DNA of 14,205 nucleotides. Source: Bacillota bacterium. Lineage in GTDB: Bacteria; Bacillota; Dethiobacteria; DTU022. The notes below the pieces were generated by a model. The model was not told the origin of the DNA. It saw only the letters and a program-made list of their open reading frames with translations, and did not search any database. The position numbers and the translations under genes are program-made. Shown one piece after another: positions 7,209-14,205 of the stretch. The stretch covers positions 1 to 14,205 of the forward strand of contig JAAZIG010000013.1 in the NCBI GenBank assembly GCA_012510325.1, given 5' to 3'. Numbering within the stretch: the first letter of the stretch is position 1; each line of letters opens with the position of its first letter.

Positions 7209-8525
7209 GTGAATAATGAAAACAGAACCGGGGGGGCACCCCCCAAGGCTAAACGAGGCCTGTTAATCGGTATTCTCATCGGTCTGGCTATTCTGCTGGT
7301 CCTGGCCGCGGTTGTTTTTGCTACACCGCTGAAAGATGTTTTCAAAAAAAAGAATGCTCCTGAAATTTCGCTGGAATTGATCGGAGAGCAACCGGCTGAG
7401 GAAGGGCATCATCGCTTTGAGGTTGAGGCCCTCGTTACGGGAAGCCCGTTGCCGGAGGTAAGTTTTAGCCGCGATGACAGTGCCGGCGAGGCAGGCGAGA
7501 ACCGGGCCTGGATCTTGTTGGCACCGGGGGAACAATATACCCTCACCGCCACCGCCAAAAACTCTGCAGGCCAGGACTCTGCTTCCCTTGAGCTGGAAGC
7601 CCCAGACGAATCGGCAGAATCCCAGGAAACCGACACCTCCCAAAAAGCAGGCACTGCAGAAAAAACTGACTCCGCAGAAAAAACAGATCCCGCAGAAAAA
7701 GCTGACCCCGCAAAGAAAAATAGCTCTCCGGTAATCAAAGAGATCACCATCGATAAAGATGTGGTTTTTGTCGGAGTCAAATATCAGATTACTGCTGTTG
7801 CCAGTGACCCCGACGGGGATCCCCTGACCTACGAGTGGTCCGGTGACGGATCCATCGCCGGCACCAAGGCCAACCCCATGACCTGGACCGCCCCCGAAAA
7901 AACAGGCGACTATACCATAAAGGTCACCGTCAAGGACGGGCGCGGCGGCGCGGCTACCCTGAGCAAAACGATCACCGTCAACAAGCCTCTAAACGTACCC
8001 ACACTAAAGAAAACAACAACCTTGAGTCCGGTTACGGGAGGAGAAAGCGGGTGGATCATCAAAAATAAATCCATAATCCCCACGGCGACATATGCCGGTG
8101 ATAACAAATACAACCAGATGGTGCGGGGACTGATCAGCTTTGATATCAGCAAACTGGCCGGCAAAACAGTGACGAAGGTTGTGCTGCACATGAAAAACCC
8201 TGAAGAATATGGGAACCCCGCGGCGGCAATGGGCGAAATGCGGTTAGGCACGGCCCGCTGGGGACCCCGGCCCCTGAAACTTGAGGACTATAATCTATCT
8301 GGTCGTAGTTTGGGCGCCTTTTCCTCTTACGAGATTACAATCACCAGCAGTCCCGAGGGTGCAAGCGAAACCCTGGCCAATGAGTTGCAGAAATGCATCA
8401 AGGAAGGCTTGAACCGTTTCCAATACCGGTTCCAGTTTTCCAAAGATGAGTCCAACAATGACAACAAGCCCGACGGCGTACAGTACGAGTTCGCCGATAT
8501 TTCCTTGTATGTAGAGTACCACTAA
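7209..8525 (+). CDS. Membrane-anchored extracellular protein with Ig/PKD-like and DNRLRE-like domains
   Basis: I do not recognise a named gene. The predicted 438-residue protein has a short basic N-terminus, one membrane helix at about 17-38 (LLIGILIGLAILLVLAAVVF), and a large outside part. Residues 51-131 look like an Ig-like beta-sandwich. Residues 132-172 are an Ala/Glu/Lys/Asp/Thr linker with hexapeptide repeats. Residues 174-259 are PKD/cadherin-like (SDPDGDPLTYEWSGDG and GDYTIKVTVKDGRGG). Residues 265-438 resemble DNRLRE-type beta-sandwich domains of wall or carbohydrate-linked proteins (RGLISFDISKLAGKTVTKVVLHM). I chose GTG 7209 because GGGGAG lies 10 bases upstream and the membrane helix follows at once; a TTG at 7170 would add 13 residues. 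The domains suggest binding at the cell surface or matrix. No catalytic motif is seen. Confidence 0.82.
   Translation: MNNENRTGGAPPKAKRGLLIGILIGLAILLVLAAVVFATPLKDVFKKKNAPEISLELIGEQPAEEGHHRFEVEALVTGSPLPEVSFSRDDSAGEAGENRAWILLAPGEQYTLTATAKNSAGQDSASLELEAPDESAESQETDTSQKAGTAEKTDSAEKTDPAEKADPAKKNSSPVIKEITIDKDVVFVGVKYQITAVASDPDGDPLTYEWSGDGSIAGTKANPMTWTAPEKTGDYTIKVTVKDGRGGAATLSKTITVNKPLNVPTLKKTTTLSPVTGGESGWIIKNKSIIPTATYAGDNKYNQMVRGLISFDISKLAGKTVTKVVLHMKNPEEYGNPAAAMGEMRLGTARWGPRPLKLEDYNLSGRSLGAFSSYEITITSSPEGASETLANELQKCIKEGLNRFQYRFQFSKDESNNDNKPDGVQYEFADISLYVEYH
7653..7706 (+). repeat. Three tandem 18-bp repeats coding for [T/S/P]AEK[T/A]D
   Basis: Residues 149-166 of the surface protein read TAEKTD SAEKTD PAEKAD, followed by a partial PAKK. 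Each DNA unit follows the pattern NCNGCAGAAAAANCNGAN. It lies in the flexible linker between the two Ig-like domains, where repeat number may vary between strains. Confidence 0.85.
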
Positions 8526-8549
8526 AAAGTTCCTTTGCCCAAGAAGCCC

Positions 8550-8585
8550 GGGCGGGAAGCAATCGCTTGAACCTGTTTCCCGCCC
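8550..8585. terminator. Hairpin after the surface-protein gene, possible terminator
   Basis: GGGCGGGAA (8550-8558) pairs perfectly with TTCCCGCCC (8577-8585), and TTGCC (8535-8539) with GGCAA (8587-8591) extends the structure. It begins 25 bases after the stop codon. No U-run follows on the plus strand, so it may stabilise the 3' end rather than terminate by itself. Confidence 0.5.
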
Positions 8586-8653
8586 AGGCAACCTTAATTG
8601 ACAGCATTATTATTCTAAATGAGGGTTTTCCCTTGTGAAACGGGGGAATGGCC

Positions 8654-8881
8654 ATGAAACACGGAGAAGCAAATGATCCCTCTGCCGCCCTGACTCCTCG
8701 GGAGAAGGAAGTCTTCAACTTTCTCCTCCAGGGGATGAAAGCGAAAGAGATTGCCCGCGAGCTCTCTATCAGCCTATCGGGCGTTAATTATTTTGTAAAA
8801 AGAATCTACCGAAAACTGCAGGTCAAAAGCAAGATCGAACTGGTTATTAAATATTTTAATCTCCGGCAACCCCCGGTTTAG
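8654..8881 (+). CDS. Small LuxR/GerE-type helix-turn-helix regulator without sensor domain
   Basis: A 75-residue protein made almost only of a LuxR-type DNA-binding domain. LTPREKEVFNFLLQGMKAKEIARELSISLSGVNYFVKRIYRKLQVKSK covers about residues 13-60 and matches the LT.RE.EVL...A.G.s.keIA..L.iS..TV......I..KL.v family pattern. There is no receiver, PAS or autoinducer domain. I chose ATG 8654 because GGGGGA sits six bases upstream; ATG 8648 would abut that ribosome site. A perfect TTGACA at 8598-8603 lies upstream, but no good -10 is placed for it. The gene lies between two genes for exported proteins, so it may regulate them; that is inference. Confidence 0.85.
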   Translation: MKHGEANDPSAALTPREKEVFNFLLQGMKAKEIARELSISLSGVNYFVKRIYRKLQVKSKIELVIKYFNLRQPPV

Positions 8882-8992
8882 AACGGACGGAGAAGAGCAA
8901 ACGCCAGTTGAGCCGACAGGGCCTACCACCTGATCTCGCCCCAGACCCTACGGCTAATTTCAACTGGAATAAACCATGGGAGGGAAATCTGT

Positions 8993-9493
8993 ATGAGAAA
9001 GATCCTGTCGTTGCTTGTGGTGCTGGTGCTGATGATATTCCTGGGAGCCTGCAGCTCCCCGACAGCAAACGAAGGCGCTACGAAGAACAACTCTTACGAG
9101 AAAGAAAACGGTGAAGAGAAGGACCCCCCCGGCGGAGAAAAATGTGTTGTTTCGGGAGAGGAGGTCCTTAACGCTGCCGGAGTGCGCATCGTCTACCTGG
9201 GCATGATTGAAGAAGACCTGTACCCCGGGCTGTTATTTGAGGTGGTAAACAACGGAACCCACCGGGTTAACATTCAGACAAGTGATGTTTTGGTGAACGA
9301 TTCAATTGAGGGATTTCCCAGTTATTTAAATTTAGACCCCGGAGAGAAAAAGCCCGACGGCCACAGACAGATCATTCCAGAAGATGTCGCCATATCGGCG
9401 ATAGAAAAAATATCCATGCGGTTCATAATCTATAAAGCTGAGCCTTGGGAAGAAATTTATCAAAGTGAAGTCATCTCGATGAAACCGTTCTGA
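8993..9493 (+). CDS. Small lipoprotein of unknown function
   Basis: A 166-residue protein. The signal peptide MRKILSLLVVLVLMIFLGAC ends in a lipobox (LGAC), with Cys20 as the lipidated residue, so the mature protein should be anchored on the outer face of the membrane. A charged, disordered segment follows (about 21-50, with NSYEKENGEEKDPPGGEK). Residues 55-166 look like a single beta-sandwich: EVVNNGTHRVNIQTSDVLVNDSIEGF, then a DPGEKK turn and FIIYKAEPW. This resembles small Ig-like domains of Firmicute lipoproteins, but I cannot assign a family. The ATG is supported by GGGAGG nine bases upstream. The gene starts 111 bp after the LuxR-type gene and could be cotranscribed with it. Confidence 0.85.
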   Translation: MRKILSLLVVLVLMIFLGACSSPTANEGATKNNSYEKENGEEKDPPGGEKCVVSGEEVLNAAGVRIVYLGMIEEDLYPGLLFEVVNNGTHRVNIQTSDVLVNDSIEGFPSYLNLDPGEKKPDGHRQIIPEDVAISAIEKISMRFIIYKAEPWEEIYQSEVISMKPF

Positions 9494-9539
9494 CACCGGG
9501 GCGCGCCCTGAACCGAATACAAGCCCAATAATAGCACCC

Positions 9540-9574
9540 GCTGGCAAAGGTTGGGATCGTTCAACCCGTCAGCG
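9540..9574. terminator. Nested inverted repeat between convergent genes, possible bidirectional terminator
   Basis: CGCTG and GGTTG, then an 8-nt loop, then CAACC and CAGCG, can form an interrupted hairpin. It overlaps the end of the minus-strand gene (stop at 9563-9561) and faces the end of the lipoprotein gene. Only a TTT follows the inner stem on the minus strand, so support is weak. Confidence 0.35.
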
Positions 9575-10685
9575 AGCAGGGCAGTTCAGGTTTCCCGGAC
9601 TGATCGGCGAGCTCCCGCTCTCTCTCACGACGCTGCAGCATCAGATCGACAAACGCCTCCAGCCTCGTCTCGGTACCGGTGCTGCCGGTCTGTTCATCGA
9701 TGAAGAGCGTCAACACCGGAATATTGTACTCCCTGCTCAGATGGGGCATCAGGCTCTTGGCCACTATCTCCGGAATACAGGTAAACGGAGCCAGCTGAAC
9801 CACCCCGTCGTAGCCTGTCCGGGAATAGCGGATCACATCGCCGACGCTGTTCTGGCCGTGTCCCCCGATGAGCTGAGGCAAATACGGCCGGGCCAGCTTT
9901 TTGCTGCGCAGATCGCCTTTGGTGGAGATGACATCATGTTTCGTGTAGCTGGTCAGGTAAATACTGCGGCGCACCCTGACCCCCATCTCCCCCAGGGTTT
10001 CTTCGACGTAAAGGTTGGCGAAGGGCTCCAGCTGGACGTAGATCTCGCCGATAATGCCCACCCGGAGAGGATCGGCTTCCCGATCCCAGGACACCCCGTT
10101 GAGCTCCTGTAGCGCCGCCTCGCGCGCTTCGGCAATCTCAGAGAGACCCCTGGCGCTCGCCAGGTAAGCGGCCCCCCGGTTAAAAGCCCGGGAGGTGTCA
10201 CCTTTCTGTAGCTCGCAGGGCCGGATATCCTGCGCCAGCAGCTCCAGTTCATCCAATGCCGCAAGCTTGGCCCAGGCCCTCCTGATAATTTTAACCAGAT
10301 CTAACCAGGAAGAGGACCCCTTGACCCGGCCTAATTTCTTGACAAAATCGAAGGGCTTTTTTAAAGGCGGCCAGAAGAAGATGAACTCGGGATCATAACC
10401 CATATCATTGAGGATACGTCGATGAATCTCTCCATAGAGGCCGGCCCGGCAGGGGCCGTAACCGCCGCCGCTGACAATTGTATCGGCGCCCTTTTCCAGA
10501 CCCTCCAGATAGGTGCCCAGGCAGAGTTTGAAAGGGATGCAGGCAAATTCGGGAGAATACCTCGCCCCCAGTGCCAGCGTCTGCCTGGTCGGGCGATCGG
10601 GGGTCACCGGTTCCTGTCCCATCTCCTCGATCAGCTGCTCCGCCACCATCGTCAGCGTCCCCATATGGGGATAGATAATCTTCAT
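9561..10685 (-). CDS. Acyl-CoA dehydratase activase-related protein, COG3581-like (HgdB superfamily)
   Basis: A 374-residue protein of the 2-hydroxyglutaryl-CoA-dehydratase-related superfamily. Key cysteines are in FACIPFKLCLG (C49, C55), GGGYGPCRAGLYGE (C79) and FTCIPE (C303), likely ligands of an iron-sulfur cluster. The C-terminal motif IDEQTGSTGTETRLEAF (329-345) is typical of the family. I chose ATG 10685 because AGGAGAGGG lies eight bases upstream and the product begins MKIIYPHMG; a GTG at 10694 would sit too close to it. It starts about 33 bp after the Wzy-like gene and is probably cotranscribed with it. Its partners are probably the activase and the second HgdB-like protein further right. 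The reaction is unknown; such proteins may take part in ATP-driven low-potential electron transfer. Confidence 0.85.
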   Translation of the reverse strand: MKIIYPHMGTLTMVAEQLIEEMGQEPVTPDRPTRQTLALGARYSPEFACIPFKLCLGTYLEGLEKGADTIVSGGGYGPCRAGLYGEIHRRILNDMGYDPEFIFFWPPLKKPFDFVKKLGRVKGSSSWLDLVKIIRRAWAKLAALDELELLAQDIRPCELQKGDTSRAFNRGAAYLASARGLSEIAEAREAALQELNGVSWDREADPLRVGIIGEIYVQLEPFANLYVEETLGEMGVRVRRSIYLTSYTKHDVISTKGDLRSKKLARPYLPQLIGGHGQNSVGDVIRYSRTGYDGVVQLAPFTCIPEIVAKSLMPHLSREYNIPVLTLFIDEQTGSTGTETRLEAFVDLMLQRRERERELADQSGKPELPCSLTG

Positions 10686-10718
10686 TCCAAGCACCCTCTC
10701 CTCATAAACAAAAGCAGC

Positions 10719-11837
10719 TTAACTGGCCCGGCGATAAAACCAGCTCCCCCCCTGCTCTTTCCAGGCAGGTTCGCGGAAACGATAGAGCATCCCCGGCTCC
10801 CGCAGCAGCGAATGAAGCGGGATCAGTGCCAGCAGGAAGAGCGGCAGCCCCTGGTAAAGGTATGATTCAAAAAATTGGTGCACCAGCAGACCCGCGCTCA
10901 GTGAATATAAACCGCTCAACAGAGCATACCGCTGCGGATTCGTCGCCCTGCTCATCGCTTTATGTAAACCCTGCATGAACAAAACGATATAAGCAATATA
11001 CACGACCAGGCCTGCCAGACCGAGCTCCACCGCTACATGAAGGTATGTATTGTGCAGAGACATGCTGTTGCCGGTGAGGGCAAACCATCCGCCCAGACCG
11101 GTCCCAAACAAGGGGGACTGGGCAAACAGTTTAATCCCCTCACCCCACAGCTGAATCCGCCCGGAAAACAGGGCGCTCACTATTTCGGCCGGCCCGCTCT
11201 TGCCAAGAGCCTGCTTGCTCATAAGAACAGCGGCGCTCAGCAGGGCCAGCGGCGGGGTGTAGCAGCAGCGCCGCCGGTTAAACCAGATAAAGCATAGCAC
11301 AAACAGCGAAAGTGCCATAAAAGCCGCCCGCGAAAAAGTAAGAACCAAAGTCAAGAGCTGAACCGCCAGGGCTGCATAAAATACCGCTGCAAGCAGTTTA
11401 TTTTTCTCCCTCTCCTTCTTTAGAAGAGAGAACAGGATGATAACGCTGGCGAGGCTAAAGACCAAAAAGAAGCCCAAACCATTTGGATTCTTAAAAACAG
11501 AAACCACCTGGGGCAAGCCATACATATAGTTGGTTCGTTTAATGGCAAAGCCGAACAGCTCCAGCCCCAGCTTCGAGCAGGCTACACCGATCAAGGTCTG
11601 AACACCGATCAGAGTACCCGCCAGACCGAGGCAAAGGAATACCCGCATCAGCGTCTCAAAGTTGCAGGGAACAAGAATACTCAGACTGCAGGCAATGAGC
11701 AAAAAGAAAAGCGTGCGCAGCGATACCGGTAATACCATTCCCCGGACAACTGGATGTGACGAAGCTAGCGCAATGATCAGCACCAACAGTACCGTCAGCA
11801 CATAGCAGTACACCGGGAAGTGCTTTTTGGCATGCAC
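10719..11837 (-). CDS. O-antigen ligase / Wzy-type polymerase-like membrane protein
   Basis: A 372-residue integral membrane protein with about ten hydrophobic segments, for example near 10-26, 41-58, 64-86, 121-139, 148-168, 171-186, 270-289 and 328-345. Motifs of the O-antigen ligase/polymerase family (Wzy_C) are visible: TFSRAAFMAL with Arg170, SGRIQLWGEGIKLFAQSPLFGTGLGG with Arg227, and LHNTYLHVAVELGLAGL with His262. These residues correspond to the conserved Arg and His of this family. In a Gram-positive-like cell the likely role is polymerising or ligating surface polysaccharide, not LPS. The GTG start at 11837 is supported by GAGGGGG eight bases upstream; the ATG five bases before it opens a different, short frame. 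It is an odd neighbour for the activase genes on both sides. Confidence 0.85.
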   Translation of the reverse strand: MHAKKHFPVYCYVLTVLLVLIIALASSHPVVRGMVLPVSLRTLFFLLIACSLSILVPCNFETLMRVFLCLGLAGTLIGVQTLIGVACSKLGLELFGFAIKRTNYMYGLPQVVSVFKNPNGLGFFLVFSLASVIILFSLLKKEREKNKLLAAVFYAALAVQLLTLVLTFSRAAFMALSLFVLCFIWFNRRRCCYTPPLALLSAAVLMSKQALGKSGPAEIVSALFSGRIQLWGEGIKLFAQSPLFGTGLGGWFALTGNSMSLHNTYLHVAVELGLAGLVVYIAYIVLFMQGLHKAMSRATNPQRYALLSGLYSLSAGLLVHQFFESYLYQGLPLFLLALIPLHSLLREPGMLYRFREPAWKEQGGSWFYRRAS

Positions 11838-11930
11838 TTCATCTGCCCCCTCTTTTTCTATCTCTCTCTTTTAACTATATCTATTAAATCTCTATCTATA
11901 TTATATGGCAAACCTTGTCTTCAGAAGTAT

Positions 11931-11959
11931 ATTGTACACTATTTTAGTATTTTTGTCCG
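11931..11959 (-). promoter_or_regulatory. Predicted promoter of the Wzy-like / COG3581-like pair
   Basis: CGGACA (11959-11954) and TACAAT (11936-11931) are separated by 17 bp. It sits in the 164-bp gap after the activase gene, leaving an AT- and purine-rich leader of about 90 nt before the GTG start. No clear terminator after the activase gene is seen, so readthrough from upstream is also possible. Confidence 0.5.
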
Positions 11960-12001
11960 CCGGTTCTTTTTTTTTCACCGTACTGTCGCCACAGACAACC
12001 G

Positions 12002-12973
12002 CTAAAGAGCGGCCTCCACCAGGCTGTCCCACTTCCCACAGCGGCTGCCCCAGCGCGCCAGCAGCTTCCCATCCATGGTGATATTAACAATCTCGCAGAT
12101 ATTGGGACAGCCCTGGCATTCAAAGCTGCTGGTTTCATAGTTGAACTCGCTCAGTTCGAAGCCACGGAATTTTGTCCCCGGCTTTTTCTTGACAGCCTGC
12201 TTGGCGATGAGGGCCGCCCCCAGCGCTCCCATCACCGCAAAATGTGAAGGGACGATCACCTCTTGCTGCAGCGCCTTTTCAAAAGCAGCCTTGATCCCCA
12301 CATTGGCAGCCACACCTCCCTGAAAAACGACCGGCTCCTGGATGTCCTTGCCCTTGCCCACATTGTTCAGGTAGTTGCGAACCAAAGCATCGCAAAGCCC
12401 GGCGATAATATCTTCAGTGGAATGGCCCACCTGCTGCTTGTGCACCATATCCGACTCCGCAAAGACGGAGCAGCGGCCGGCAATATGGACCGGATTCTTG
12501 CTCTGCAGGGCCAGCTCGCCAAATTTTTCAATGGGTATGTTCAACCTGGCCGCCTGATGATCCAGAAACGAACCGGTTCCGGCAGCGCAGACCGTGTTCA
12601 TCGCAAAATCGGCCACAACACCGTGGCGCAAAATAATGATCTTCGAGTCCTGCCCTCCCACCTCCAGCACAGTCTGAACCCCCGGCGCGATCAGGTTGGC
12701 CGCCACGGCATGGGCGGTGATCTCGTTTTTGACCACATCCGCCCCCACCACCACACCGGCCAGGTAGCGGGCGCTGCCCGTCGTGCCCACCCCCTCTACC
12801 CGTACCGCAGAATTCCCCAGCTTTCGCCCGATCTCCTTGAGCCCTTCCTGAACCACCTTGATCGGTTCGCCGCGCGTCCGCAGGTACAGGGAGACTACGA
12901 TCTCGTTCTCTTCGTTGAGCAGCACCAGGTTCGTGCTGACCGAGCCCACGTCAATACCCAGACAAACGTCCAT
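12002..12973 (-). CDS. ATP-dependent acyl-CoA dehydratase activase (HgdC/BadF/BcrA-type ASKHA protein)
   Basis: A 323-residue ATPase of the ASKHA fold. Visible motifs are the phosphate-1 loop GIDVGSVSTN (6-15), LEVGGQDSKII (103-113), NTVCAAGTGSFLDHQAARL (126-144) and GRCSVFAESDMVHKQQ (166-181). Cys129 and Cys168 correspond to the pair that holds the [4Fe-4S] cluster between the two subunits of HgdC. In characterised members, ATP hydrolysis drives a very low-potential electron into a partner HgdB-type protein. The protein is about 60 residues longer than HgdC; the extra C-terminus contains CQGCPNIC and RCG (C286, C289, C293, C312). It starts three bases after the stop of the upstream HgdB-like gene, so the two are surely cotranscribed. 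The electron acceptor or substrate is not shown by the sequence. Confidence 0.93.
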   Translation of the reverse strand: MDVCLGIDVGSVSTNLVLLNEENEIVVSLYLRTRGEPIKVVQEGLKEIGRKLGNSAVRVEGVGTTGSARYLAGVVVGADVVKNEITAHAVAANLIAPGVQTVLEVGGQDSKIIILRHGVVADFAMNTVCAAGTGSFLDHQAARLNIPIEKFGELALQSKNPVHIAGRCSVFAESDMVHKQQVGHSTEDIIAGLCDALVRNYLNNVGKGKDIQEPVVFQGGVAANVGIKAAFEKALQQEVIVPSHFAVMGALGAALIAKQAVKKKPGTKFRGFELSEFNYETSSFECQGCPNICEIVNITMDGKLLARWGSRCGKWDSLVEAAL

Positions 12974-12976
12974 AGC

Positions 12977-13999
12977 TTAACCCCGCCCCTTCCCTTCGTG
13001 CTCCTTTTTGGCCCGGAGCATATCGACAAACGCCTCCAGGCGGGTCTGGATACCCCCCTCGCCGGTATGCTCGTCGATCGTTAAAGTCAAAAAAGGAACC
13101 TCCCTTTTTTTCGACTCCAGCTCCACAAATTTGTCGACCATGGCATCGGGTCCGCAACCAAAAGCGGTCACATGGATGACTCCGTCGACCCTGCCGCTCT
13201 GCTCCAGATAGTAAAGACTGCTCCAACTCGCCCGGTTGCTGTAGTGCCAGAAAAAGTTTTGCGGCAGCACTTTCGACTGGCGGAGCATCTCCCGGGGAGG
13301 GACCTGCTCCGGTGTAAGGGGCTCCACATCCATTTTCTTGAGCCTCTGATAAAGATTCGCGCTGATGAAGGGATCGTAGAGGACATAGGGATAACCCAGC
13401 AAGGCCACCCTCAAGTTATCGGCGGACCGGTTTTCCGCCGCAGCGGCCTGCTCAACAGCAGGCCCCGCCGCCTTTTTCTCCAAAAACCGCATCGCCTGCT
13501 GCGGAGGCAGCCCTTGCAACAGGAGCTGTTCGTATGCTTCCTGCTTCCGGCAGGCCCGCACCACCGCCGCCGTCCCTTTGAATCCCATCTTGATCTGCAG
13601 CTGCCGGGCCACATCCCTGAAAAATGAGAAAACACCCCGGCCGGCCCTGTTTGCCTGCACCGATGAATCGATCACCGGCGGCAGCTGTTCCCCGGAAAAA
13701 CGGACCATATCCGGCAATCCCAAAAACTTGGGGCAAAACGTAGCCTGGCCGTCTACCGTAACCATGCGGGGGACAAATAAATAGTCGGCCCGGTCTTTCA
13801 GATCGATAACATGCCCGTGGAAGATCTTGATGGGGATACAGGCATCGGTGACCGTTTCCCTGATCCCCCATTCCAGGATATCCCGGTTGGTCGGCCTGGA
13901 CAGCACTACTTTAATGCCCATACTCTCTAAACAAGTTTTCCATAAGGGGTAATAGGAGTAAAATGATAACGCCTGTGGTATACCAACGGATATCGCCAA
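12977..13999 (-). CDS. Acyl-CoA dehydratase activase-related protein, COG3580-like (HgdB superfamily)
   Basis: A 340-residue protein of the HgdB-related superfamily. Likely cluster cysteines are VTDACIPIK (C54), ATFCPKFLG (C89) and AFGCGPDAM (C282). The C-terminal IDEHTGEGGIQTRLEAF (308-324) is the same signature as in the related protein encoded at 9561-10685. It starts with TTG at 13999, supported by AAGGTG eight bases upstream; no better ATG is near. The middle part (about 175-195) is a low-complexity Ala/Glu linker between two lobes. It is the first gene of the activase operon and lies only three bases from it. It probably forms an iron-sulfur acceptor complex with the COG3581-like protein; this is inference. 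Confidence 0.87.
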   Translation of the reverse strand: MAISVGIPQALSFYSYYPLWKTCLESMGIKVVLSRPTNRDILEWGIRETVTDACIPIKIFHGHVIDLKDRADYLFVPRMVTVDGQATFCPKFLGLPDMVRFSGEQLPPVIDSSVQANRAGRGVFSFFRDVARQLQIKMGFKGTAAVVRACRKQEAYEQLLLQGLPPQQAMRFLEKKAAGPAVEQAAAAENRSADNLRVALLGYPYVLYDPFISANLYQRLKKMDVEPLTPEQVPPREMLRQSKVLPQNFFWHYSNRASWSSLYYLEQSGRVDGVIHVTAFGCGPDAMVDKFVELESKKREVPFLTLTIDEHTGEGGIQTRLEAFVDMLRAKKEHEGKGRG

Positions 14000-14048
14000 A
14001 AGAGGTTCACCTTGCCTGTACTAATCTTCTGCTGTCTCTAAATTATTC

Positions 14049-14079
14049 AATAGAGGGATGCCGCAGACATCCCTCTATT
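14049..14079. repeat. Perfect 12-bp inverted repeat upstream of the activase operon
   Basis: AATAGAGGGATG, a 7-nt loop, then CATCCCTCTATT. It lies 50-80 bp before the TTG start of the first activase-operon gene. No U-run follows on either strand, so it could be a terminator of an upstream gene, an attenuator, or a palindromic protein-binding site. Confidence 0.7.
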
Positions 14080-14119
14080 AACCATTCGAGCTCAAATGTT
14101 AAATTCCTTTATTCAATCA

Positions 14120-14186
14120 CAGCCGGAGACAGGCAATCTGCCAATTTTGTAAGCTGTCACAGTCACAAACCTACTCCCTCCGGCTG
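14120..14186 (-). other. Potential structured leader RNA with a three-way junction
   Basis: In the minus-strand sense CAGCCGGAG (14186-14178) pairs with CTCCGGCTG (14128-14120), a perfect 9-bp outer stem. Inside, TTTGT pairs with ACAAA and GGCA with TGCC. That gives a compact three-way junction about 120 bp before the activase operon. I do not recognise a known riboswitch class. Confidence 0.4.
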
Positions 14187-14205
14187 CCGCAGCGCTCTTC
14201 AGCTC

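Noticed and set aside
6839..7345. Several minus-strand frames of 60-94 residues upstream of and overlapping the surface-protein gene
   Set aside because: No ribosome site, no recognisable motifs, and some overlap the start of the well-supported plus-strand gene.
7653..7718. Tandem repeat considered as a CRISPR-like or mobile-element repeat
   Set aside because: The units are contiguous, in frame, and encode a low-complexity linker; there are no spacers.
12263..13084. 273-residue plus-strand open frame opposite the activase
   Set aside because: It is antisense to the clear ASKHA activase and the end of its partner gene. No family motif is visible.

Overview
The window looks like chromosomal DNA of an anaerobic, Clostridia-like Firmicute. 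The signs are a glycine decarboxylase split into gcvPA and gcvPB, a tandem glycine riboswitch, strong Shine-Dalgarno sites, some GTG and TTG starts, and oxygen-sensitive radical-SAM and 2-hydroxyacyl-CoA-dehydratase-activator type proteins. The genus cannot be fixed from the sequence alone. No insertion sequence, integrase, phage gene or CRISPR array was found.

Region 1 (1-6365, minus strand) is one tight operon: promoter, tandem glycine riboswitch with intrinsic terminator, gcvT, gcvH, gcvPA, gcvPB, and two radical-SAM genes, the last running off the left edge. Every gene junction overlaps, by 4, 4, 4, about 23 and 1 nt, so translation is probably coupled. The two radical-SAM proteins are best read as LipS1 and LipS2, the two-protein lipoyl synthase known from archaea and some anaerobic bacteria. 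If so, one glycine-sensing transcript makes the T, H and P proteins together with the enzyme that puts sulfur into the lipoyl arm of GcvH. No L protein (dihydrolipoyl dehydrogenase) and no lipoate or octanoate ligase lies inside the window.

Region 2 (6366-7208) is mostly noncoding. It holds a tRNA-Pro(CGG) on the minus strand with its own likely promoter, a structured GC-rich patch of unknown role, and about 430 bp in which no convincing gene is seen.

Region 3 (7209-9493, plus strand) has three genes: a membrane-anchored extracellular protein with Ig/PKD-like and DNRLRE-like domains, a very small LuxR-type DNA-binding protein with no sensor domain, and a small lipoprotein. Together they suggest a cell-surface module of unknown function.

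Region 4 (9561-13999, minus strand) has an HgdC/BadF-type ATP-dependent activase flanked by two HgdB-related iron-sulfur proteins (COG3580-like upstream, COG3581-like downstream). An O-antigen-ligase/Wzy-like membrane protein gene, with its own likely promoter, sits between the activase and the downstream partner. The far right end (14000-14205) is noncoding and contains strong inverted repeats, one group of which can fold into a three-way junction upstream of this operon.
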